Positions 11,868 to 24,060 of a DNA stretch of 64,000 bases are shown here, in pieces (positions within the stretch are counted from its first letter, which is position 1; each line of letters starts with the position of its first letter). Both the position numbers and the translations under genes were made by a program. Below the pieces are notes generated by a model. That model had not been told where the DNA came from and did no database searches. It was given only the letters and a program-made list of their open reading frames with translations. The DNA comes from Penaeus vannamei (lineage: Eukaryota > Arthropoda > Malacostraca > Decapoda > Penaeidae), in contig NC_091550.1 in assembly GCF_042767895.1 (NCBI RefSeq), forward strand, positions 5,722,359 through 5,786,358, read 5' to 3'.

Positions 11868-13086
11868 CATGCACGTTCCACGCCTTCGTGTGGGTTTGGA
11901 ATAGTTGTGTAAGCGTTCACCTTCTGGATAGCAAGGTTGGCTTTGTGCTGAACAGGAAGGGCGCAGATTGTGTGTTCACGAGGCGACGCTGAAGAGAAAA
12001 GGGGAAGAAAACCTTTTTGTTGTTTCAGAAATTCGTGCGGAAACAACGGTTACGTAGATAGACCTATTTGAACGGGAGAAGTAGCAGTTTGTGGTGAAAT
12101 GATGTTCAACTGGGGGAAATAGGCATTAAACTTGCGTGCGCCATTCGAAGAGGCATCTCAGCAGGGTAGGTAAATTGTTAGCTTCTACGCCTATATATTC
12201 TTTAATACCCAAGTTAAGTTGCCCGTTTACAAAATATAGTGTGCGAACAAAGAAATTGGTACTATAAAAAAATTAATAAATAAAAAAGCAGCGTGTTCTT
12301 AAGTCCTCTGTTTACTTAAACCCGACAGACTTTTCTCTAATTATAGTTAAGAATAGTTAATCGCCATTTAAGTTGAATGATGCATACCATTTGTTCCAGT
12401 GTGAAATAAGCAAAGAAATTCTAATCCATGCTTGTTCCAATACACGTTCACTAACATGGATTGATGCAATTAATAAATCTTAATTAAAGGAAAGGGTGTA
12501 AGGACTATAACGATCAGCGTGTAATAACAACCTTTTAGTGCACAAATTGTCCCAATAAGGCAATTAGGACTTTGTTTACTAATTACTGTAGCCCGACATT
12601 CCGTTTCCACACCAAGCCCACAAACAGAACATTTTTCCCTTCCCAATAATGCAGTACATTTCACCAAATTGCATTACAATTATACTATTTAGTGTCAGGT
12701 CGTCCTTAACAGTTCCGAAACCATCTCAGTAACGGCTACATAGCATGCAAAACGACTCCATTTCGCCATGTAACGAGAAATGGTATTTTTTAGCTTAATA
12801 AGGATAAGGATCTATGGAAGCTGTACAATCGAGGATTAAATCCACCTAATCACACCAGGAATAGGGGTTGAATGCGAATTCCACGATGTAAATGATAGAA
12901 CAGTCCAGACACGTAAACAAATGTCAAGCTCAGGTCAACGTATTAAAATACAAATATATTAATTAAGCCCAAATCAAACAAGATGAGAGGCACAGTTATG
13001 CGCAGAGATCTAAACAACCACAAATTGTTAGTAATCAGAAAAAAAAACATATACGACTTACCCCTTAGGATTAGAACACTCAAAAT

Positions 13087-13135
<49 letters not shown>

Positions 13136-15870
13136 ATGCACATTCCACGCCTTCGTGTGGGTTTGGAATAGTTGTGTAAGCGTTCACCTTCTGGATAGCA
13201 AGGTTGGCTTTCTGCTGAACAGGAGGAACGCACTCTGTGTGTTCACGAGGCGACGCTGAAGAGGGAAGGTGAAGAAAACCTTTTTGTTGTTTCAGAAGTT
13301 CGTGCGGAAAGTACGGTTACGTAGATAGACCTATTTGAACGGGAGAAGTAGCAGTTTGTGGTGAAATTATCTTCAACTGGGGGAAAATAGGCATTAAATT
13401 TGCGTGCGCCATTCGAAGAGGTATCTCAGCAGGGTAGGTAAATTGTTAGCTTCTACGCCTATATATTCTTTAATACCTAAGTTAAGTTAAGTTGCCCGTT
13501 TAAAAAATATAGCGCGCGAACAGAGAAATTGGTACGATAAAAAAAATAAAAAAAGCAGCGTGTGTTCTTAAGTCCTCTGTTTACTTAAACCCGACAGACT
13601 TTTCTCTCATTATAGTTAAGAAAATTTAATCACCATTTAAGTTTAATGATGCATACCATTTGTTCCAGTGTGAAATAAGCATATACTAACACATGCGTGT
13701 TCTAATGCACGTTCACTAACATAGATTGAAGCAATAAATTAAATCTTAATTTAATTTGAATCGATCAGCGTGTAACAACCTTTTAGTGTACAAACTGCCC
13801 GAATAAAGCAATTAGGACTAATTACTAATTACTATAGCCCGACATTCCGTTTCCACACCAAGCCCACACACAGAACATTTTTCCCTTCCCAATAATGCAG
13901 TACATTTCACCAAATTGCATTACAATCATACTATTTAGTGTCAGGTTGTCCTTAACAGTTCCGAAACCATCTCAGTAACGGCTGCATAGCATGCAAAACG
14001 ACTCCATTTCGCCATGTAACGAGAAAAGGTATTTTTTGGCATAATAAGGATAAGGATCTATGGAAGCTCTACAAACGAGGGTTAAATCCACCCAATCACA
14101 TCGGGAATTGGGATTTAATGCGAATTCCACGATGTTAATGATAGAACAGTCCAGACACGTAATGTCAAGCTCGGGTCAACGTTTTAAAATACAAATACAT
14201 TAAGCCCAAATCAAACAAGATGAGATGCACAGTTATGCGCAGAGATCTAAACAACCACAAATTGTTAGCAATCAAAAAAACAACATATACAACTTACCCC
14301 TTAGGATTAAAACACTCAAAATGCCAAAAAAAAAAAAAAAAAAAAAAAAAATACCATGCACGTTCCACGCCTTCGTGTGGGTTTGGAATAGTTGTGTAAG
14401 CGTTCACCTTCTGGATAGCAAGGTTGGCTTTGTGCTGAACACTAGGAACGCACTGCGTGTGTTCACGAGGCGACGCTGAAGAGGAAAGGGGAAGAAAACC
14501 TTTTTGTTGTTTCAGAAGTTCGTGCGGAAACAACGGTTACGTAGATAGACCTATTTGAATGGGAGAAGTAGCAGTTTGTGGTGAAGTGATGTTCAACTGT
14601 GGGAAATAGGCATTAAACTTGCGTGCGCCATTCGAAGAGGCATCTCAGCAGGGTAGGTAAATTGTTAGCTTCTACGCCTATATATTCTTTAATACCCAAG
14701 TAAAGTTGTTGCCCATTAAAAAATATATATAGCGTGCGAACAGAGAAATTGGTACGATAAATAAATAAATAAATAAATAAAACAGCGTGTGTTCTTAAGT
14801 CCTCTGTTTACTTAAACCCGACAGACTTTTCTCTAATTATAGTTAAGAATAGTTAATCGCCATTTAAGTTTAATGATGCATACTATTTGTTCCACTGTGA
14901 AATAAGCAAAGAAATTCTAATACATGCGTGTTCCAATACACGTTCACTAACATGGATTGATGCAAGTGATTAAATCTTAATTAAAGGAAAGGGTGTGAGG
15001 ACTATAACGATCAGCGTGTAATAACAACCTTTTAGTGCACAAACTGCCCCAATAAAGCAATTAGGACTTTTTTACTAATTACTGTAGCCCGACATTCCGT
15101 TTCCACACCAAGCCCACACACAGAACATTTTTCCCTTCCCAATAATGCAGTACATTTCACCAAATTGCATTACAATCATACCATTTAGTGTCAGGTCGTC
15201 CTTAACAGTTCCGAAACCATCTCGGTAACGGCTACATAGCATGCAAAACGACTCCATTTCGCCATGTAACGAGAAAGTGTATTTTATAGCAAGGATCTAT
15301 GGAAGCTGTACAAACGAGGGTTAAATCCACCCAATCACATCAGGAATAAGGGTTAAATGCGAATTCCACGATGTAAATGATGGAACAGTCCAGACACGTA
15401 ATGTCAAGCTCAGGTCAACGTATTAAAATACAAATATATAAAGCCCAATCAAACAAGATGAGAGGCACAGTTATGCGGAGAGATCTAAACAATCACAAAT
15501 TGTTAGCAATCAGAAAAAAAAAAACATATACGACTTACCCCTTAGGATTAGAACATTCAAAATGTAAAAAAAAATACCATGCACGTTCCACGCCTTTGTA
15601 TGGGTTTGGAATAGTTTTGTAAGCGTTCATCTTCTGGATAGCAAGGTTTGTTTTGTGCTGGACAGGAAGGGCACAGTTTGTGTTCACGAGGCGACGCTGA
15701 AGAGGAAAGGTGAAGAAAATTTTTTTGTTGTTTCAGAAGTTCGTGCGGAAAGTACGGTTACGTTGAAAGACCTATATGAATGGGAGAAGTAGCAGTTTGT
15801 GGTGAAATGCTATTCAACTGAGGGAAAAGAAGCAGAGCGTGCGCCATTCGAAGAAGTATCTCAGCAGGGT

Positions 15871-16439
15871 AGGTGTCTTTTATCGTTTTGACGTTTATAG
15901 AGACCTAGTGTCTGCTCGCTACTTTTTCCAAGGGGACAGGGAAAGAGATGAGGACATTTAATCAAAGGAAGTAGACAAGGGGAAATGTAACGTAAATAAA
16001 GCAGAATAAATACAGAGAAATCCGAAGTTATGGAGGAGGAAAATTAACGTATTGAGAGAGAGGGAAGTGTATGGGGATAAAATCACGTACAGGTAGAACG
16101 TACAGGAGGAAAGGTCTCTTTTGAAACAGAAATGCAGAGGAAGAAGTACCAAACTAGGTAAACAAGGTCGTGCACAAGGGAAGGAGCGTGGGGTACCAAA
16201 GACCCATGGGAGTAGCCAAAGCATATGAGTAATCCAGGTAAAACAACACTAGAAGGGAAATGGGAAAATCGGATAAAATGGATGTGACGAAAAAGGAGAC
16301 TATAAGGGGGAAGAAAATTACGGAAATGAGTGTGTAGCGAGTAAGTGTATTGAGAAAGGGTTTGCTGTGTATGGGGAACATAAGTGAAAAAGACGCATAC
16401 TGAGAAAGTATTGGAAATACCAAAGTGTGTAACATGGAA
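15871..16439. other. Spacer with first degenerate copies of the next minisatellite
   Basis: Unique sequence becoming purine-rich on the + strand. Diverged single copies of the TACCAAAG motif appear at about 16193 (GGGGTACCAAAGACC) and 16419 (GAAATACCAAAGTGTG), before the regular 30-bp array begins. Confidence 0.6.
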
Positions 16440-18513
16440 AAGATTTGGATATCAAACTGTATAGGGGGGGTAAATTGAATACCAACGAGTGTAGGGGGGC
16501 GCAATAGGATATTACAGTGTAGGAAGGGAAAATTGGAAATTAAACGATGCAGGAGGGGTAAACTGGATACCAAAATGTGTAGGATGGGAAAATTGGATAC
16601 CAAAATATGTAGGAGGGCTACATTGGATACCAAAGTGTGTAGAAGAGCTAAATTAGATACCAAAGTGTGTATAACAGCTAAATTAGATACCAAAGCTTGT
16701 AGAAGGGCTACATTGGATACTAAAATGTATAGAAGGGCTCAGTTGGATACCAAAAGTGTAGGGTTAAATTGCATACCAAAGTGTGCAGGAGAGGAAGTTG
16801 GATACCAAAGTGTGTGGGCGATATGAATTGGATACCAAAGTGTGTGGGAGATATAAATTGGATACCAAAGTGTGTGGGAGTTATAAATTGGATACCAAAG
16901 TGTGTGGGAGATATAAATTGGATACCAAAGTGTGTGGGAGATATAAATTTGATACCAAAGTGTGCAGGAGAGGAAGTTGGATACCAAAGTGTGTGGGCGA
17001 TATGAATTGGATACCAAAGTGTGTGGGAGATATAAATTGGATACCAGAGTGTGTGGGAGGTATAAATTGGATACCAAAGTGTGTGGGAGATATAAATTTG
17101 ATACCAAAGTGTGCAGGAGAGGAAGTTGGATACCAAAGTGTGTGGGAGTTATAAATTTGATCCCAAAGTGTGTGGGAGAGGAAGTTGGATACCAGAGTGT
17201 GTGGGAGAGGGAGTTGGATACTAAAGTGTGTGGGAGATATAAATTGGATACCAAAGTGTGTGGGACAGGGAGTTGGATACCAAAGTGTGTGGGAGATATA
17301 AATTGGATACCAAAGTGTGTAGGAGATATAAATTGGATACCAAAGTGTGTGGGACAGGGAGTTGGATACCAAAGTGTGTGGGAGATATAAATTGGATACC
17401 AAAGTGTGTGGGAGATATAAATTGGATACCAAAGTGTGCAGGGGAGGAAGTTGGATACCAAATTGTGGGAGATATAAATTTGATACCAAAGTGTGCAAGA
17501 GAGGAAGTTGGATACCAAATTGTGGGAGATATAAATTTGATACCAAAGTGTGTGGGAGTTATAAATTGGATACCAAAGTGTGTAGGAAAGGAAGTTGGAT
17601 ACCAAAGTGTGTGGGAGAGGGAGTTGGATACCAAAGTGTGTGGGAGAGATAAATTGGATACAAAGTGTGTGGGAGATATAAATTGGATACCAAAGTGTGT
17701 GGGAGATATAAATTGGATACCAAAGTGTGCAGGAGAGGGAGTTGGATACCAAAGTGTGTGGGAGATATAAATTGGATACCAAAGTGTGCAGGAGAGGAAG
17801 TTGGATACCAAATTGAGGGAGATATATATTTGATACCAAAGTGTGCGGGAGAGGAAGTTGGATACCAAAGTGTGGGAGATATAAATTGGATACCAAAATG
17901 TGTGGGAGATATAAATTGGATACCAAAGTGTGCAGGAGAGGAAGTTGGATACCAAAGGGTGTACAATGACTAAATTGGATACCAAAGTGTGTGGGAGAGG
18001 AAGTTGGATACCAAAGTGTGTGGGAGATATAAATTTGATACCAAAGTGAGCGGGAGAGGAAGCTGGATACCAAAGTGTGTGGGAGGTATAAATTGGATAC
18101 CAAAGTGTGGGAGGTATAAATTGGATACCAAAGTGTGTAGGAGGTATAAATTGGATACCAAAGTGTGGGAGGTATAAATTGGATACCAAAGTGTGGGAGG
18201 TATAAATTGGATACCAAAGTGTGTGGGATGTATAAATTGGATACCAAAGTGTGTGGGAGGTATAAATTGGATACCAAAGTGTGTGGGAGGTATAAATTGG
18301 ATACCAAAGTATGTGGGAGGTATAAATTGGATACCAAAGTGTGTGGGAGGTATAAATTGGATACCAAAGTGTGTGGGAGGTATAAATTGGATACCAAAGT
18401 GTGGGAGGTATAAATTGGATACCAAAGTGTGGGAGGTATAAATTGGATACCAAAGTGTGTGGGAGGTATAAATTGGATACCAAAGTGTGTGAGGTATAAA
18501 TTGGATACCAAAG

Positions 18514-19700
18514 TGTGCTGAAGAGGAAGTTGGATACCAAAGTGTGCAGGAGAGGAAGTTGGATACCAAAGTGTGCAGGAGAGGAAGTTGGATACCAAAG
18601 TGTGTGGGAGATATAAATTGGATACCAAAGTGAGTGGGAGGTATAAATTGGATACCAAAGTGTGTGGGAGTTATAAATTGGATACCAAAGTGTGTAGGAG
18701 AGGAAGTTGGATACCAAAGTGTGTGGGAGAGGGAGTTGGATACCAAAGTGTGTGGGAGAGATAAATTGGATACAAAGTGTGTGGGAGATATAAATTGGAT
18801 ACCAAAATGTGTGGGAGATATAAATTGGATACCAAAGTATGTGGGAGAGGAAGTTGGATACCAAAGTGTGTGGGAGATATAAATTGGATACCAAAGTGTG
18901 GGAGGTATAAATTGGATACCAAAGTGTGGGAGGTATAAATTGGATACCAAAGTGTGGGAGGTATATATTGGATACCAAAGTGTGGGAGGTATAAATTGGA
19001 TACCAAAGTGTGCTGAAGAGGAAGTTGGATACCAAAGTGTGCAGGAGAGGAAGTTGGATACCAAAGTGTGCAGGAGAGGAAGTTGGATACCAAAGTGTGT
19101 AGGAGAGGAAGTTGGATACCAAAGTGTGTGGGAGATATAAATTGGATACCAAAGTGAGTGGGAGGTATAAATTGGATACCAAAGTGTGTGGGAGTTATAA
19201 ATTGGATACCAAAGTGTGTAGGAGAGGAAGTTGGATACCAAAGTGTGTGGGAGAGGGAGTTGAATACCAAAGTGTGTGGGAGAGATAAATTGGATACAAA
19301 GTGTGTGGGAGATATAAATTGGATACCAAAATGTGTGGGAGATATAAATTGGATACCAAAGTGTGTGGGAGAGGAAGTTGGATACCAAAGTGTGTGGGAG
19401 ATATAAATTGGATACCAAAGTGTGGGAGGTATAAATTGGATACCAAAGTGTGGGAGGTATAAATTGGATACCAAAGTGTGTGGGAGGTATAAATTGGATA
19501 CCAAAGTGTGGGAGGTATAAATTGGATACCAAAGTGTGCTGAAGAGGAAGTTGGATACCAAAGTGTGCAGGAGAGGAAGTTGGATACCAAAGTGTGCAGG
19601 AGAGGAAGTTGGATACCAAAGTGTGTGGGAGATATAAATTGGATACCAAAGTGTGTGGGAGGTATAAATTGGATACCAAAGTGTGTGGGAGTTATAAATT
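18514..19700 (+). repeat. Higher-order repeat of about 0.5 kb within the 30/29-bp array
   Basis: A distinctive unit with GTGTGCTGAAGAGGAAGTT followed by two or three GTGTGCAGGAGAGGAAGTT units recurs at about 18514, 19010 and 19534, spaced about 496 and 524 bp. A diagnostic unit with GGATACAAAG (one C lost) follows in the same order in the first two blocks, near 18770 and 19294, and also occurs near 17656. Shared order of rare variants shows multi-unit blocks were duplicated together. Confidence 0.8.
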
Positions 19701-20332
19701 GGATACCAAAGTGTGTAGGAGAGGAAGTTGGATACCAAAGTGTGTGGGAGAGGGAGTTGGATACCAAAGTGTGTGGGAGATATAAATTGGATACCAAAGT
19801 GTGTGGGAGGTATAAATTGGATACCAAAGTGTGTGGGAGTTATAAATTGGATACCAAAGTGTGTAGGAGAGGAAGTTGGATACCAAAATGTGTGGGAGAG
19901 GGAGTTGGATACCAAAGTGTGTGGGAGAGGGAGTTGGATACCAAAGTGTGTGGGAGATATAAATTGGATACCAAAGTGTGCGGGAGAGGGAGTTGGATAC
20001 CAAAGTGTGTGGGAGAGGGAGTTGGATACCAAAGTGTGTGGGAGAGGGAGTTGGATACCAAAGTCTGTGGAAGATATAAATTGGATACCAAAGTGTGCGG
20101 GAGAGGGAGTTGGATACCAAAGTGTGTGGGAGTTATAAATTGGATACCAAAGTGTGTGGGAGAGGGAGTTGGATACCAAAGTGTGTGGGAGATATAAATT
20201 GGATACCAAAGTGTGCGGGAGAGGGAGTTGGATACCAAAGTGTGTGGGATTTATAAATTGGATACCAAAGTGTGTGGGAGTTATAAATTGGATACCAAAG
20301 TGTGTGGGAGAGGAAGTTGGATACCAAAGTGT

Positions 20333-21740
20333 GTGGGATTTATAAATTGGATACCAAAGTGTGTGGGAGAGATAAATTGGATACCAAAGTGTGCAGGAGA
20401 GGAAGTTGGATACCAAAGTGTGTGGGATTTATAAATTGGATACCAAAGTGTGTGGGAGATATAAATTGGATACCAAAGTGTGTGGGACAGGGAGTTGGAT
20501 ACCAAAGTGTGTTGGAGATATAAATTGGATTCCAAAGTGTGTGGGAGATATAAATTGGATACCAAAGTGTGTGGAAGGTATAAATTGGATACCAAAGTGT
20601 GTGGGAGTTATAAATTGGATACCAAAGTGTGTGGGAGTTATAAATTGGATACCAAAGTGTGTGGGAGATATAAATTGGATACCAAAGTGTGTAGGGGAGG
20701 AAGTTGGATACCAAAGTGTGTGGGAGAGGGAGTTGGATACCAAAGTGTGTGGGAGTTATAAATTGGATACCAAAGTGTGTGGGAGATATAAATTGGATAC
20801 CAAAGTGTGTGGGAGGTATAAATTGGATACCAAAGTGTGTGGGAGTTATAAATTGGATACCAAAGTGTGTAGGAGAGGAAGTTGGATACCAAAGTGTGTG
20901 GGATATATAAATTGGATACCAAAGTGTGTGGGAGAGGGAGTTGGATACCAAAGTGTGTGGGAGAGGGAGTTGGATACCAAAGTGTGTGGGAGATATAAAT
21001 TGGATACCAAAGTGTGTGGGAGTTATAAATTGGATACCAAAGTGTGTGGGAGAGGAAGTTGGATACCAAAGTGTGTGGGATTTATAAATTGGATACCAAA
21101 GTGTGTGGGAGAGATAAATTGGATACCAAAGTGTGCAGGAGAGGAAGTTGGATACCAAAGTGTGTGGGATTTATATATTGGATACCAAAGTGTGTGGGAG
21201 AGGAAGTTGGATACCAAAGTGTGTGGGATATATAAATTGGATACCAAAGTGTGTGGGAGAGGGAGTTGGATACCAAAGTGTGTGGGAGAGGGAGTTGGAT
21301 ACCAAAGTGTGTGGGAGATATAAATTGGATACCAAAGTGTGTGGGTTATAAATTGGATACCAAAGTGTGTGGGAGAGGAAGTTGGATACCAAAGTGTGTG
21401 GGATTTATAAATTGGATACCAAAGTGTGTGGGAGAGATAAATTGGATACCAAAGTGTGCAGGAGAGGAAGTTGGATACCAAAGTGTGTGGGATTTATATA
21501 TTGGATACCAAAGTGTGTGGGAGAGGAAGTTGGATACCAAAGTGTGCGGTAGAGGAAGTTGGATACCAAAGTGTGTGGGATTTATAAACTGGATACCAAA
21601 GTGTGTGGGAGAGATAAATTGGATACCAAAGTGTGCAGGAGAGGAAGTTGGATACCGAAGTGTGTGGGATTTATAAATTGGATACCAAAGTGTGTGGGAG
21701 AGATAAATTTGATACCAAAGTGTGTGGGACAGGGAGTTGG
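20333..21740 (+). repeat. Second higher-order family in the 30/29-bp array, marked by GGGATTTATAAATT
   Basis: Units with GTGTGGGATTTATAAATT (or TATATATT) beside GTGTGGGAGAGATAAATT and GTGTGCAGGAGAGGAAGTT recur near 20335, 20425, 21078, 21400 and 21570. This variant combination is absent from the left half of the array, so different parts of the array were homogenised from different local founders. Confidence 0.7.
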
Positions 21741-23240
21741 ATACCAAAGTGTGTGGGAGTTATAATTTGGATACCAAAGTGTGTGGGAGAGGGAGTTGGA
21801 TACCAAAGTGTGTGGGAGATATAAATTGGATACCAAAGTCTGTGGGACAGGGAGTTGGATACCAAAGTGTGTGGGAGATATAAAGTGGGTACCAAAGTGT
21901 GCAGGGTAGGAAGTTGGATACCAAATGGTGTAGGAAAGGAAGTTGGATACCAAAGTGTGCAGAAGAGGAAGTTGGGTACCAAAGTGTGTGGTAGACAAAT
22001 TTGATCCCAAAGTGTGCAGGGTAGGAAGTTGGATACCAAATGGTGTAGGAAAGGAAGTTGGATACCAAAGTGTGCAGGAGAGGAAGTTGGATACCAAAGT
22101 GAGTGGGAGATATAAATTGGATACCAAAGTGTGTGGGAGATATAAATTGGATACCAAAGTGTGTGGGAGAGGAAGTTGGATACCAGAGTGTGTGTGGGTG
22201 ATATAAATTGGATACCAAAGTGTGTAGGAGAGGAAGTTGGATACCAGAGTGTGTGGGAGATATAAATTGGATACCAAAGTGTGCAGGAGAGGAAGTTGGA
22301 TACCATAGTGTGTGGGAGACATAAATTTGCTACCAAAGTGTGCAGGTGAGGAAGTTGGATACCAGTGTGGGAGATATAAATTGGATACCAAAGTGTGTGG
22401 GAGAGGAAGTTGGATACCAAAGTGTGAGATATAAATTGGATACCAGAGTGTGTGGGAGAGGAAGTTGGATACCAAAGTGTGTGGGAGATATAAAGTGGAT
22501 ACTAAAGTGTATGGGAGAGGAAGTTGGATACCAGAGTGTGTGGGAGATATAAATTGGATACCAAAGTGTGTGGGAGAGGGAGTTGGATACCAGAGTGTGT
22601 GGGAGATATAAAGTGGATACCAAAGTGTATGGGAGAGGAAGTTGGATACCAGAGTGTGTGGGAGATATAAATTGGATACCAAAGTGTGTGGGAGAGGGAG
22701 TTGGATACCAAAGTGTGAGATATAAATTGGATACCAGAGTGTGTGGGAGAGGAAGTTGGATACCAAAGTGTGTGGGAGAGGAAGTTGGATACCAAAGTGT
22801 GTGGGAGATATAAATTGGATACCAAAGTGTGTGGGAGAGGGAGTTGGATACCAAAGCGTGTGGGAGATATAAATTGGATACCAAGGTGTGTGGGACAGGG
22901 AGTTGGATACCAAAGTGTGTGGGAGAGGAAGTTGGATACCAAAGTGTGTGGGAGATATAAATTGGATACCAAAGTGTGTGGGAGAGGGAGTTGGATACCA
23001 AAGTGTGTGGGAGATATAAATTGGATACCAAAGTGTGTGGGACAGGGAGTTGGATACCAAAGTGTGCTGGAGAGGAAGTTGGATACCAAAGTGTGTGGGA
23101 GATATAAATTGGATACCAAAGTGTGTGGGAGATATAAATTGGATACCAAAGTGTGCAGGAGAGGGAATTGGATACCAAAGTGTGTGGGAGAGGAAGTTGG
23201 ATACCAGAGTGTGTGGGAGATATAAATTTGATACCTAAGT

Positions 23241-23790
23241 GTGTGGGAGATATAAATGAAAGCGAAAGTGAAAGTGAATGTATTGCGGAAGGGGAGCAGA
23301 ACCGTTAATAGAAGAGGAAGTAGAGAGAGAGCAAAGGAATGCGAAAGAAATAACTACAGAAATTCAGTGGGAATATCTATAAAGAAGCAGAGAGGTCATA
23401 CCTATAAGAGGAAGCAGAGAAGGGATAACCATAACGAGGAAGCAGAGAGAGAGAGTAACTATAAGAGGAAGCAGAGAGGGAATAACTATAAAGTGGAAGC
23501 AGAGAGAGAATAACTATAAGAAGTAGAGAAGGAATAACTAAAGAAAAGAGAGAAAGCAGAAGGATAATAACTATAAGAGGAAGCAGAGAGGGCACAACTA
23601 TAAAGAGAAAGCAGATAGAGAATAACTATAAGAAGTAGAGGGGGGATAACAAAAAAAAAGAGAGGGAAAGTAGAAGGATAATAATAGGAACAACTATATA
23701 GATGCTGAGTGGAGTTGCCTAAAAGGAGAAACAGCGAAGGATTAACTATGAAGAAGCAGAGGGAATAACTATGATATGAAAACAAAATGG
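23241..23790 (+). repeat. Degenerate repeat with AACTATAAGAGGAAGCAGAG
   Basis: Irregularly spaced copies (about 24-31 bp) of AACTATAAGAGGAAGCAGAG with AATAACTATAAAG variants. It follows directly after the 30/29-bp array and is purine-rich. Minus-strand frames such as 23377-23595 are Ser/Leu/Tyr low complexity. Confidence 0.75.

Positions 23791-24060
<270 letters not shown>

Larger units (their letters stand above)
7267..15870 (+). repeat. Satellite array: seven head-to-tail units of about 1.22 kb
   Basis: Phased on AGGTAAATTG, the units are 7267-8467, 8468-9688, 9689-10937, 10938-12167, 12168-13435, 13436-14654 and 14655-15870 (1201, 1221, 1249, 1230, 1268, 1219, 1216 bp). Length differences come mostly from two internal simple repeats: a poly(A) run and an AATA/AAATA run. 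Units are highly similar by eye, with scattered substitutions and small indels. Homology starts and stops at the same phase, so the array holds a whole number of copies. No stop-free frame is conserved across all units, no reverse transcriptase or transposase frame is visible, and I see no tRNA-type A/B boxes, so I cannot assign it to a transposon class. It could be a satellite or an amplified non-autonomous element. Confidence 0.95.
16440..23240 (+). repeat. Minisatellite of interspersed 30-bp and 29-bp units
   Basis: Type A (30 bp) is GGATACCAAAGTGTGTGGGA followed by GATATAAATT. Type B (29 bp) has the same first 20 bases followed by GAGGAAGTT or GAGGGAGTT. A 28-bp variant of type A lacks one TG. 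Span divided by unit length gives about 230 copies. The left edge (16440-16780) is the most diverged (GGGCTACATT and AGCTAAATTA endings). Type A keeps reading frame and type B shifts it. The minus strand has few stops in any frame, so frames of 492-653 codons appear; the frame cycling shows they are not genes. Type A carries a TATAAA-like string. Confidence 0.97.

Noticed and set aside
7267..15870. Tandem rRNA, 5S, snRNA or tRNA gene cluster
   Set aside because: The 1.22-kb unit size invites this, but I see no 5S core, U1/U2/U6 start sequence or tRNA B box in either strand of the unit.
7267..15870. Retrotransposon or DNA transposon array
   Set aside because: No reverse transcriptase, transposase or Rep/helicase frame, no terminal repeats that I can align, and no target-site duplication around the poly(A).
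16739..22990. Minus-strand frames of 492-653 codons and many plus-strand frames in the 30/29-bp array
   Set aside because: The 29-bp units shift frame continually, yet no frame gains stops on the minus strand; this is sequence composition, not selection. The repeating LVSN/LYLPHT/FGIQ pattern is the same DNA read in three phases.
16440..23240. CRISPR-like array of roughly 30-bp direct repeats
   Set aside because: There are no unique spacers: units are contiguous. No cas genes are present and the context is eukaryotic.
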